Source of the DNA: Mesorhabditis belari
Taxonomy: Eukaryota; Nematoda; Chromadorea; Rhabditida; Rhabditidae
Length of the DNA: 64,000 nt
Assembly: GCA_958450365.1 (NCBI GenBank)
Contig: CAUEEP010000900.1
Coordinates: 803,501 to 867,500 of the forward strand
Reading direction: 5' to 3'
A program made the translations under genes and the position numbers. Under the pieces are notes generated by a model, which saw only the letters and a list, made by a program, of their open reading frames with translations, was not told where the DNA came from and searched no databases. Of this stretch, positions 1 to 11,200 are shown one piece after another (within the stretch, counting starts at the first letter, position 1; each line of letters begins with the position of its first letter).

Positions 1-1796
1 TTAGGGAAAATGGGAAAAAAGAAATCGAGAGGGACAATTTGAAAGGAAGGTTTTGCCTTTTCTTTGGTCTTTGGCTTTATACAAAGAGAATATTTTATAA
101 ATCAAATATCAGAACATACTATCATGGTTTGACAATTACTTTTTAGTTTCTTCTTGTGGCAAAAATTTGATCAATCACACAAACCTAACTAGCAAATTTC
201 AAATCACTGGGGAACTAAAAAGAAAAAAAAGCGAGAACAATGTGCTCATTTAGAATCGGAAAAACAATATGGATCTAAAAGAGATATGTTTCAAGAAAAG
301 AATATAAACGATACTTATAACTAAACTATTTTTTGTTTTAAAGTGAAGAAACATAGTAGGAATTGATTGAGAACTTAAATATGGCCAGTAATGGATCATC
401 GATGTCTCTGAGAAAAGAGTCAATTAGAAAAAGTAAAACGGACTTGTTCTCTTTTGATTTTTTTGATTTCTTAACTCTCACATCTTACTCAAAAGATTGA
501 GTAAGGTTTTTTGGTGTATTCGAGGGGTGAGACTCCCATGGGAATTCACCTGTTCTTAAGAAAAAGAAAAAGGGATAAGAAAGGCAAAACAACAAACGAT
601 CAAGCAACTTTTGTTTGGACGATTTCTTGGGATTTTATGATTGAATGCTTTGCAAATGGTGGCAATTGATAATTTAGTTATTTGGCCTATTTTGAATAAA
701 ATTGAAATCTCTTGATTTGATAAAAGAATGAAATCCTTTTTTCCATTCGCTTTCTCAACCCTTCTTTCCATTGAATTCCCCATTTTTGATGATTTCAGTC
801 GCTAAGCGCTTCCTCTGAGGATAAAATTTCACAAAGAATTTCATCGTCTTTCGCAGATTTTTTCTATTTTTGTTCATCCATCAAATAGGGCCTTTGTTCA
901 GGATTTTGAGTGTATTTGAAAATAGGAATAAGCTCATCTTTCATAGAGAAATTGAGAAGAAAATGAAAGTGAATGCTTGGGATGAGGCTAACTATAAGTT
1001 TTGGTAAATTTAAATTGAAAGGATTTCAAGAATAAGTCAAAAGATGTTAACAAAGTTGAAAGTCTAAAAAGATTGCCATGAATATTTCACAAAACTCACA
1101 TTTTGATAGGGTTTTTGTCTTCTTTTGACTATCGAGATCTCTTCAAATCCCAAGAGGAGAAAGATCTCGACGAATAAAAGAATTTAGAATAAAAAAGAGA
1201 AGAACACGCAATTCTTTTTTCTCATCCCTAACTGAATCCATTTCATTTCTTGACGGGAGAAATAAACTCGAATCTTTGACAGACAGAAATCCTTTTCGGT
1301 CTTGATTTGAAGATTTGAAAGATTTGAAAGAAAGCGAACGTGATTCAGAAAAGATTGAAGGCAATAAAAAGCAAAAGAGATATATTTAAAACTCAAGCCA
1401 TTTTTAGATGAACTTATCCAACTCAAAGCTTCAATAAAAAGCATTCAAGTGATTCGGTATCCCAAAGGATTTCCTTTTTTTCCTTTCCTTTTCCTTTTTC
1501 GAAATTCTTTTCATTTCCCTATTGCCCCTTCTCGTCAGACCGTTGCTTTTTTTGGTTGTTCATGTCAGTGTACCCCATTTCAATGAATTTCCCCTTCGTT
1601 TTTACATTCAATTCCTCCAAATTGAAATTGAGAATTAAAGGTTAATCTTTGATCCGCATCAATCAAATTGATTGCGAATAAAGGATTTGAGTTTAGTTAA
1701 CGCTTTTGATTCGAGTGTTTCTCGTGATTAATCGGTATTAGAGCTGATTAAAGACTTGATTAAAGGCAAGAAACTGAATATATTTCGTTGAAGATT
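1..1796. other. gene-free AT-rich stretch
   Basis: No reading frame here joins into an exon chain with usable splice sites and no family motif appears. Short open frames are low-complexity Lys/Phe/Ser-rich translations of AT-rich DNA. Pyrimidine runs lie around 1470-1530. Confidence 0.6.
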
Positions 1797-2346
1797 GGGA
1801 GTGGGACAAATGCGACCTTTTTTTTGCGCACCCGGACATTTGCGCACCTTTTTTTCCGCACTCAGCCCATTAGCGCACCTTTTTTCGCGTTTTAAAAAAG
1901 CTCTAAAAGCTAATATTAACCAATTTCTATTCCAAAAGTTGTTTTTCTAGGTAATTTTAGGGCGTAGAATCGAAATTTTGACATATCAGGGCTTGTGGAA
2001 ACAAACGGACGGAGTTATACAAAGAGAAAAATCGACAATTTTCTGTAATTTGATCTAGCCGTTTTGTCTTTCAAATTGGTTCCACACGCTCTGTTATGTC
2101 AAAATTTGAATTCGATACCCTCAAATTACCTAGAAAAACAACTTTTGGAATAGAAATTGGTTAATATTAGCTTTTTAGAGCTTTTTTAAAACGCGAAAAA
2201 AGGTGCGCTAATGGGCTAGGTGCGGAAAAAAAGGTGCGCTAATGGGCAAGGTGCGGAAAAAAAGGTGCGCTAATGGGCAAGGTGCGGAAAAAAAGGTGCG
2301 CAAATGGCCGGGTGCGCAAAAAAAAGGTCGCATTTGTCCCGCTCCT
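1797..2346. repeat. hAT-like palindromic MITE, copy 1
   Basis: This is a 550-bp near-perfect palindrome starting GGGAGTGGGACAAATGCG and ending with its inverse. It is flanked by the 8-bp direct repeat TGAAGATT (1789-1796 and 2347-2354), a target-site duplication of hAT length. The arms carry alternating poly-T/A runs and GTGCGC blocks. The right arm has an extra local expansion of a 31-bp block (about 2201-2310), so the arms are unequal. There is no coding capacity, so mobilisation would need a transposase in trans. Sister copies lie at 17794-18279 and 28711-29168. Confidence 0.9.
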
Positions 2347-2820
2347 TGAAGATTTAAAAATGAAAAAACTTCGAGAGAGTTATATAGTCACATCTCAAAA
2401 GATATTCAGTCCTTTGGCTATAATTTATTTAATCTAATTTAATCAAGCTTTATGCTAGTATTAATCAGAGAGAACACACTCTAGTTTTAATATTAAGAGT
2501 TGTAGGTATAGAGGAAAAGACATGCACTGAGTTGAAGCTTATAGACAGCGCTCAACTAGTGAAACAAAGAATCAATCAAAAACTTTGAAACAACTAAAAA
2601 CACATCAGTGCAACGATAAAATGCAAGCACTTCTCCAAATTCCAAAATCTTTTTACGCTTCCAAAAACGGGGAAGCGGAAATACTTACCCAGGAGAGAAC
2701 CCAATTTTAAATTGCTCACCATAAGAACAAAGATTTGAAGATAATATTTAAGCTTTGATGAATTTGAATAATCATCATATGATATTTGAATCATTATATA
2801 TCATCATAAGTAAAGCTAAC

Positions 2821-2950
2821 CTTTTGTGAAGTTCTCTTGACCCAATCGAGTTGCATTCCTCTTGTTGTTTTTGGTTGATCGACGATTGATTGACGTTTTA
2901 TTGAACAGACCAAGTCGGTCTCCCTTTTGAATGGGGAACCATCGCCTAAT
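2821..2950 (-). CDS. isolated exon-like segment, unknown protein
   Basis: On the minus strand, a good acceptor (CTTTTCAG) and donor (GTTAGC) bracket 130 nt with one open frame of 43 codons of mixed, non-repetitive composition, including GDGSPFKRETDLVC near its start. I do not recognise the protein. No convincing upstream or downstream exons were found: upstream lies a palindromic element, and downstream only a short possible exon around 2710-2740. It could be a remnant of a broken gene, an exon of an unresolved gene, or chance. Confidence 0.25.
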
Positions 2951-3012
2951 CTGAAAAGAAATACTGAAAAAGATTTATTTAATCAATGGATTTAATGGCA
3001 ATGAGATAAATT

Positions 3013-3533
3013 GTATATGTCGTAGCCGATTATGAATTTCAGCCGATTATGAATGAGTGAGTCTAGGAGCGTCCAACCATCAAGTATTTAGTATCATTCA
3101 ACGCAGAATCATTGATAATTATGTTAAATTTTTGAAATTAGAAAGATTGGATAAAAAGAACACAAATTATGGGGCTTCAAAGTTTTCTCTTGAACAAACA
3201 GTTTTTTGCTCTAATTTTTTTTCTTTTCATCAAATCATGCTAATTTGAAAAATTTAACATAATTATCAATGATTCTGCGTTGAATGATACTAAATACTTG
3301 ATGATTGGACGCTCCTAGACCTACTCATTCATAATCGGCTACGGGGATCCCGCCGATTTTGAATGAAACGTTGTAGCGCCGGCAATTTTTAACCTAAACT
3401 CACAAATTTGGTACCAATCGACGCAGAATCCAATTCGCTACAAGATGATGTAATATTGTCCTCATACATTAAAGGGTTGCTCTACTAGAAAGATTTGCCA
3501 AAAAATTTCATTCATAATCGGCTACGACATATA
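3013..3533. repeat. palindromic TIR element
   Basis: Termini TATATGTCGTAGCCGATTAT and its inverse bound about 520 bp. Inside, a second long inverted pair (about 3060-3130 against 3248-3320) shares the sequence running from AGGAGCGTCCAACCATCAAG to TAATTATGTTAAATTT. The whole would fold as a long hairpin. There is no open frame of note. A TA dinucleotide at both ends would fit a Tc1/mariner-type target, but this is not certain. Confidence 0.8.
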
Positions 3534-4225
3534 TAATCTCAATGGTTTAGACATTTCTCATTCTCTATGTCAGCCTAAATAGCTAAGAATTATTAGAACT
3601 TGTAAATCAAATAAAATTTCGAAACTCTGAATGTTTAAGTAAACTAGAAACTTAAAAGAACACTTGTCAATCGTCGCATTCCATTGGAAATTCAATTAGA
3701 CTTTGAAATGAACGACTTTGAAAAAACTCTTGCAAATGTAAAGTCAACAATCGAAGTTCTGCTTTTTTTAAAGTAAATGATCAAGTAAATGTTTTGAGTA
3801 AAAAGAAAAAGCAATTTTTCGTAGTCAATCGAGCGCTATATGTGTTGAAAGGTGGACTTCCGGAAGGAGAGATTTTAAGAGAAAATTGAAGAAAAGTAAA
3901 GAAAGAAAAGAATGGAAAGAAGTCACTCAATGAAGAGTGAATTCAATGAGAAAACAAAAATATCCGTCATCATTCAATCAATTCGATGTTTAAAAAGCAT
4001 TATGTTTGAAGACAAATGAGGATTAAAATCCGGCTATATCACTATTGTTAAATAGAAAGCTGTCACCAGATAATAACAGTTGAAGAAAAAAATAACTGAC
4101 GATGAGAACTGTGAGCTAGATCCTCTAATAGGAAGATGTTTTATCAACGAAAATTAGCAATATCGATTTCCCTAAAAGATTGTGTAACTTGATCCTAAAC
4201 GAGCTTTTCAAAAAACTATGTAAAT

Positions 4226-4274
4226 TGCATAGAGCTCATTCTCTGCATAGAGCTCTTGCATAGAGCTCATTCTA
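4226..4274. repeat. short tandem repeat
   Basis: Three copies of TGCATAGAGCTC, the first and third extended by ATTCT, follow each other directly. Confidence 0.85.
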
Positions 4275-5263
4275 TGATCTTATTAACTTTAAAAGTTATT
4301 CTTCTTGAAACACTTTATTATCATAAAATGTTTACCTGCGTATACCCATTTGAGCTATCAATAAGCGAAGATTCTTCAAGGCAAACTAAAATTTTAGAAA
4401 TATTATGGTCAGAGTTATTTAAAGAAAATATAATGAAAGGTTTTTGTGCAAAACTAGCAAATTCGTATAAAATTAAGAGTTTTCTTAATATTTCGTTTGG
4501 ATAAGAACTATTTTGAAGAGAAAAAGATGGGAGAAGAGTCCCCTAGTTTCTATGAATAAGTAAAGAGATTGAAGAAAAGAAAAGAATTGACAAAAGAGAA
4601 AAAGAATACAATAAATGAACAGAAAACATTTGAGAAGTAGTAGGAGTAAAGTGATGGCAAAGTATCCTATTTTTAACTTTCACTAAATAGTTTTAAGGTC
4701 GGAAATAGCAAACGAAGTCTTGAAGGAGAACACTTTGTTGATAGGAACCGTAAAGAAGGATTGTAACTTTAAAATAAAACTGAGAGTTTTGACATTTAGC
4801 AATAAAACACAAAAGCTCAACCAAATGAAAGATCTGGTAAATATTAGACCCAAAACTTGTAAGGTATGCGAATTGTATAAACTTTTCAAATTATGGTAAG
4901 AGAATAGGGCAGAGAAGAATATTCCTCCATTTTGAAGACAAAAAAAAAAGAGAAATCACTCTGCCAACCAAGAAAAGAGAATCAAAAATCAGAAATCTTT
5001 AGATACCTATTTGTTGAGTGTCACCTTTTTTTTCATTTTTCGAATCATACATTGATAATGCGAGAATGCTGTTCCTTCATTTTGGAGACAAAAAAGAAAA
5101 ATCCCTCTGCTAACCACACCAAAATTATTCATTGAGTTGTCCGAAAGTTAAACAGTGAACGAGGATTTTAAAAGTTATATTTGAAAAACAAATTGCGATG
5201 TTACTTGGTTTTGATCGAATTAATGGAGAACGCATGGCATGGAAACGATTTACAGATGTTACA

Positions 5264-5327
5264 ATCAAATCGACCAAATCGACGAAATACTTTTGACCAA
5301 ATCGACCAAATACTTTTGACCAAATCA
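5264..5327. repeat. short tandem repeat
   Basis: The unit CAAATCGACCAAATAC with TTTTGAC is repeated with slippage, about three partial copies. Confidence 0.75.
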
Positions 5328-6023
5328 AAAGCGATCTGAAAATAAAGACACATTAGCTAAAGGAGTTTTAACGGCTTATTGGCTTGATTAAAACATTGCT
5401 TACAAGGAAAGAAAGTTGTTGTTGTTGGAGAAAGTTGTTCTGAAAAGATTCTTAGAAGCCAAACCAATCCAACACAAAAATAGTTTATTTATCTGAATCA
5501 ATCTTTTAAAATGTCTTAAAATATCTTCACACTCGTGTCCTTTTTCACAAATTCCACCCATTCCTCGGGATTCGACTTCCCCAGTCTATAATTCTCAACG
5601 AAATTCAGTTTATCGTCCCTCTAAACGTGTCATTCTCCACTTCCTACCACACATTTTATGTTGTTTCGTGATTCTTCCTTTCCATCTTCTTTTTGTTTCT
5701 TTTTTGTGTGAATGTTTCCTTTGGGTCTTCTCTTTTTCTCTCTCCATTTCTCCTCTTCACTTCTTCGTGTTTCGGGGCGTTGCCAGGTGCATTCTCTTTT
5801 CTTTCTCCCTTTCTCTTACCCAAGAACAACTCAACACTATCCAAAAAGTCACTCTTTCCTTCTTTTTCCTTTCCTTTTCCTCTTTCTTCTCATTTCTTCG
5901 TCAACTTATTTCCCTTGATTATTAGCTGAAGTCGCGAGAATTTCCATTTCCACAAATTCTGCATGACTCGACATTTCTTCTGGAGCTCTGACGCTCTGAC
6001 GTTGACTTTCTGTTCAGCCCCAA

Positions 6024-6259
6024 CAGTAGACAGGATCACGGTTTATATTTCGGTTTTTACTGAACCATTGAGAAATTGGTTATTATCAATAAGCCACGGG
6101 AAAACTTGCTAAATTTTTTCTGGTACTAATAAAGTTTGATGGGGGACACTTTGACTTGACCCGACCAGAACCTATTTTTGTATTTTCTGGAGTAATCAAA
6201 TACGCTTAATCTCTTGGTTTAGTAAAAACCAAAATATAAACTGTGATTCTGTCTATTGG
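6024..6259. repeat. inverted-repeat element
   Basis: The left arm reads AGACAGGATCACGGTTTATA and the right arm is its inverse with a few changes (TATAAACTGTGATTCTGTCT). The adjoining segment 6175-6275 has a further inverted partial copy at about 6390-6440 (CTATTGGTGATATTTTTAG shared), so this is a nest of related repeats. Nearby, CATAACCGA followed by CTGATGCAATGG-like sequence occurs twice in direct orientation (about 6480 and 6557). Confidence 0.75.
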
Positions 6260-6920
6260 TGATATTTTTAGAGTGTTTTTGAATAGTTTTCACTTTGTAT
6301 TTCACTCCTGGCCTCACTTTCTAGCGTTGCGGCACTGCAACAGTTAGACTTTAGCTAGCTCAACAAAACATTAATAAAGATTGTTCAAAAGTTCCTAAAA
6401 ATATCACCAATAGATCCAGGATGTTTGATTATTCCAGAAAAAATCAAATAGCATTGATAAAACGGTCGAAAAATACGATCATAACCGACTTGATGCAATG
6501 GAGAATTCAGGTTTTTTTCTAATGCCAATTTCAAAAAGATGTAAATTTGGGTGACATAACCGATCTGATGCAATGGGGGATACAACCGACAAGTACCGAC
6601 CCTTCTTTTCGTCTTTTATCATAGTCTTTCTGATTGTGAATATCTTCATGTGTATATTCTTATTTAAAGCTTGATAAATTCAAAAAAATAAATTCGTGCG
6701 TATTTTCCCTAATAGTAAACTTTAGCCGTATTCTAAAAGTTCTAAAAGTTCTAAGAAATTCTAAAAGTTCAACCAATACTCAATAATTTGTTTTCACTTT
6801 AAACCGCGTCTCATTTTCCGCCAGAAACCCTTCAACATCTCAGAAAACAACGAATTTTATTTTTCACGAGGAAGCCACACATTCCTTTTCATCAGTCTAC
6901 AAACTTCTCAAATTTTATTA

Positions 6921-7046
6921 CATAGCAAACTTTATCTTCAAATTATCCCATGATTCTCTCAATGCACCTGTGTCACAATGTGAATGATTGTCAAGCAAAC
7001 TTTATCTTCACATAGCAAACTTTCTCTTCAAATTATCCCATGATTC
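6921..7046. repeat. duplication enclosing a copy of osm-3 exon sequence
   Basis: Two copies of a 36-bp sequence (6921-6956 and 7011-7046, one mismatch; begins CATAGCAAACTTT) flank 41 nt (6955-6995) that match osm-3 exon 8 (9861-9901) with a single mismatch. Then follows a partial repeat CAAACTTTATCTTCA. This looks like templated filler DNA left by break repair. Confidence 0.85.
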
Positions 7047-7275
7047 AACCGTTCTTTTCCCCCAATAATTTATGGTTCTTTTTGCAATCTTTTTCTCGAG
7101 AAATTGGCAATTTCCTTCTTGACTCCATAATTTTCATCGTTTCATGACCAAAAAGAATTGATTTTTGGCAAAAAATATAATGTTTCTCCTCTTCGTGGAA
7201 AAAATTGTAGGCGATTTGAAATCTTCGAGTCTTACTTAGTTCTGCAAACACTTGATTTCTTTATCTAAATCAAGC

Positions 7276-7948
7276 ACCGTATTTATTCTAATAGAAGTAC
7301 GACCTCCAATAGAAGTAATAACTATGGATATTCAACTTAGTAGACTGAAAAACCTCAGTTTTGAGCCTTTAAGGGCATATAATGCATTTTCTTGAGAAAA
7401 ATTGCATTATCATTTTTTGCATAAGCAGTGGCAATTTTGTTTTTCTCGCAATTAGGTAGTCAGCTTATTTGAATGAAATTTATTCTAACAGAAGCACGGC
7501 CTCCAATAGAAGTAATAACTTTAGAACTTCGACTAGGTATTTAAATTCCGTCAAACTTAAGATAATTTATGCCATAAAATTTTCACAACTTTAAACATTT
7601 TGACGTTTTATATTTTAGTATCCAATGCTTTATCTTTCTTACTTAATTCTTTTTTAGATTATTATTATCGTTATTGCTTGATCAGTAGCTTTTCTTGCAT
7701 TTTCTTTCATTGACTACGATAGTGACGTCTCGGTTAAAGTAACAGTAAGGAAATCGAGAATAAGTTGACTTTGCTTTTTTGACGATTGAATTGTTTTTAA
7801 TTGGCTTTTACCTAAAGATTTTCTTTCTACGAACTACTTAATCAGTTTTTTTAGTCATAGAAAAATAGAAGCGCAGCCTCCAATAGAAGCAATTTTGTGG
7901 AATGTTTGAAAAATCAAAGCGCATGCGATTCTATTAGAATAAAACGGT
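7276..7948. repeat. TIR element with internal direct repeats
   Basis: Ends are ACCGTATTTATTCTAATAGAA and the inverse of ACCGTTTTATTCTAATAGAA. Inside, the block GACCTCCAATAGAAGTAATA (with small changes) recurs around 7300, 7490 and 7875. There is no open frame of note. It sits within 300 bp of the osm-3 start codon, so it may carry or disturb promoter sequence. Confidence 0.75.
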
Positions 7949-8230
7949 AACATTCCTTTTTGTTTATTGTTTTTAATCTTTTATGAACTGTACAAGCTAT
8001 ATAAGTATTTAGAAATTGACAACAAAAGCGGGTGTTCTTTGCATTAATGTACTAAATTTGTGCCGAGATTTTTGTATTACACGAAGCTCTGATTAAACGG
8101 TGAGTGAAAGTGTGATATGTTTCTCAATAAATTATTGAACAGTGAGAATTAAAGTGATAATGTTTTTTTGCGTTAATACTTTTTATTTAAAACCCTTGTA
8201 TCTTACAGGAAATTTCTTTAGATATCAAAA

Positions 8231-11200
8231 ATGGCTGAATCCGTGCGAGTGATCTGCCGATGTCGTCCATTGAATGATCGAGAGAAAAAGCTCAATTCAA
8301 AGGTTTTCCTTTTTCTACACTGTATTTTCTAAAGAGGGTCTAAATGCAGTCAAACAAAATAGGTACCTCGTTTTTGTTTTCAAATTCATCGGGTAATTTT
8401 GAGTCTACTTGGGTAGGTAATCTATTTAGCGCGACCTTTGCTACCTCGAAAATAAGCACAATGAACTATCTGTTTATTATTTGCCTGAAAAAGTTCATTA
8501 AACGCGAAAAGCAGTGATGGAAAGAGTTTATAAATTAGCCATCACCCGGGGAAACCATTTCTTTTTGAAATAAAAAGGGGAACGAAAGGGATCGGTTACA
8601 GAAAGAAGGGACAATCCACCCACTCAAAGAGCAGAAAAAGAGAAAGGGAGATGTTAATGTTGATGTTAATAGAAAATTAATATCAAAACTTCAAGGATAA
8701 AGGGAAACGCCAAGTCTACTTCTAGCCAAATATTTTTAGATATGCGTCGAAATGGAAGGTTCATCGGGACGAGCTTCCCTGGTCTCTGATGATTCACCTC
8801 AAAAGGTTTGTCGTACATATTAGATCATGTTTTTGTTAGCATTAGACGCATTAGATTTCTATTAGCATTGGATTTCGTACAGATTAAATGATGTTTCTAT
8901 TAGCTAATAAGCAACTTGTGGTTAATACAGAAACAGAATATACAGTAACACTCTCATATTTACTTTTCAGGATTTCACTTTTGATGGCGCCTACTTCATT
9001 GATAGTACCGGAGAGCAAATTTACAACGAAATCGTTTACCCACTTGTTGAAGTTTGTTTTTTATGTTTACTATTGTTTTTGAAATAATTCCAAAGCCTAT
9101 TTAACAAAGAACATTGATTTGCGTGCTTGGTAAATGTTTGCAGAATGTTTACATCTTTAATCATCGTCATCCTACATCTGTTTACAGAATGTAATCGAGG
9201 GTTATAATGGTACTGTGTTTGCATATGGACAAACGGGAGCTGGGAAAACTTTCTCTATGCAGGTACTTATAGAAAGATTTGATCAATATTGCTAATTGTT
9301 TATTAAAAAAATTTCAGTCTGGCTGTGGAGAAGCGGTAAGAATTAGAAAACAAAGCACGAACAAGATTAGCATGAATGAAACAAAGTGCACAGGATGCAG
9401 TAAACTCAATTTTGAACACAATAACGCAATCACATTCACGAGCTAGCCACAACTAACCTCAATACGAAAAGAATAAAATAAATCTATAAGATGAAAAGAA
9501 TTCTTTAGGGAGTAATGGAGGTGGCCGCTCAAAGAGGAATCATTCCCCGTGCATTCGAACATATCTTTCTTGCAACTGCTACAACACCGGACACAAAATT
9601 TCTCGTCCATTGTTCTTACTTGGAGGTGATTCTCAAATAAAACTCATTATTATGTAAGAGTCACAAATAACGAACAGTTATTATAAAGGATAATCTTTTA
9701 GATATACAATGAAGAAGTCCGAGATCTACTTGGTGATGTGAGAGATCAAAAGCTCGATATAAAAGTAAGTTAATCACGAGTTATTCTGATTGTGATTTAA
9801 ATGCTGTTAACAATTTTTGACTTTTTAGGAACATTCTGAGCGAGGTGTTTATGTAGCGGGTCTCTCAATGCACGTGTGTCACAATGTGAATGATTGTCAA
9901 GATCTCATGAATAAAGGCTTTGCGAATCGACATGTTGGATCAACAAATATGAATGCTGTGAGTTGCATTGATATCAATTGATAAAGTTAATTCTTTTCAG
10001 GTTTCTTCAAGATCCCATTCAATTTTCACCGTTTATGTCGAGGCTTTAAATGAGCAGGGAACAATAAGAATGGGAAAATTGCACTTAGTTGATTTGGCTG
10101 GAAGTGAACGACAAAGCAAAACGGGTAACTGTTGCAATTACTCATTGAATTCACGACCTTAAAATAAAGGAGCATACTGTAGTGTGATGAAAAATTGGGA
10201 AAAAGAATACGATACCTTTAGGTGCTGTGGGAGATCGTTTCAAAGAGGCCACAAAAATTAATCTTTCTCTATCGGCTCTTGGAAATGTCATCTCAGCTCT
10301 TGTTGATGGAAAGAGTAAACATATTCCATACAGAGACTCAAAGCTCACTCGATTATTACAGGTAAACAATTGAATATAAGTTTGGCCATAAAATCCTTTA
10401 GGATTCACTCGGTGGAAACACAAAAACGATCATGATCGCTTGTATCTCTCCATCAGATGATAACTATGATGAGACTCTATCAACCCTTAGGTTTTGTGTC
10501 TTGACTAATAGATAGTTTATTTCATTTCAGATATGCGAATCGTGCAAAGAATATCAAAAACAAACCTAAAATCAATGAGGATCCAAAAGATGCATTATTG
10601 AGAGAATATCAAGAAGAAATTGAACGATTGAAGGGAATGCTTGGTGGTGGAAGTGGAGGTGGAGGTGGAGGAGCTGGGATACCGGGTATGTTCTTAGGAA
10701 TTCTAAAGTCATCAATAAGATCATCTAAAATGGCCCTTGATCATTTCAGCAATCTCAAACTTCGATGTGGACGCAGAACGGGAGAAACTGCGAGCTGAGT
10801 TTGAAGAGGCGATGAATGAATTGAGGTCGGCACTTCTATCACCCATCATATTGAAGAATTTTCATTTTTACAGAGCTGCCTATCAAAGTGAACAATTGAG
10901 TAAGCAAAAAGTCGAAGAGGATCTTCAAGAATTGAAAAGACAATATGAATCGGTGAGAATCAAAGCAGATTTCTAAAAACTAGAAACTGATTCAGGCGAA
11001 TGCTGAAATCGATGCAATGTCCAAAGCGGGATTAGATCCAAGTGAAGCAAAGAAAAGATTAGAATTGATTCAACAACAATTGGTAGAAATGGACTGAGAT
11101 CTTTATTCAGTTATTGGCATTCTAGGTTGGAGGAGAGCAAGCAAATAATGAAGATTTGAAGAAAGGGAGAATGAAGAAATTGAAAGATGCTGAAACGAAA

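Larger units (their letters stand above)
3534..6023. other. gene-free stretch with minor tandem repeats
   Basis: I see no supported exon chain. A plus-strand frame around 3830-3890, preceded by an acceptor-like TTTTCGTAG, looks mildly exon-like but has no partners. 5640-5920 is a pyrimidine-rich (C/T) stretch in which all three plus frames are partly open; that is composition, not coding. Confidence 0.5.

Noticed and set aside
3830..3890. Plus-strand frame reading VNRALYVLKGGLPEGEILREN
   Set aside because: It has an acceptor-like site in front but no donor, no partner exon and no recognised motif; too weak to call.
5656..5929. Four overlapping open frames
   Set aside because: The region is almost pure C/T on one strand; openness in several frames reflects composition.
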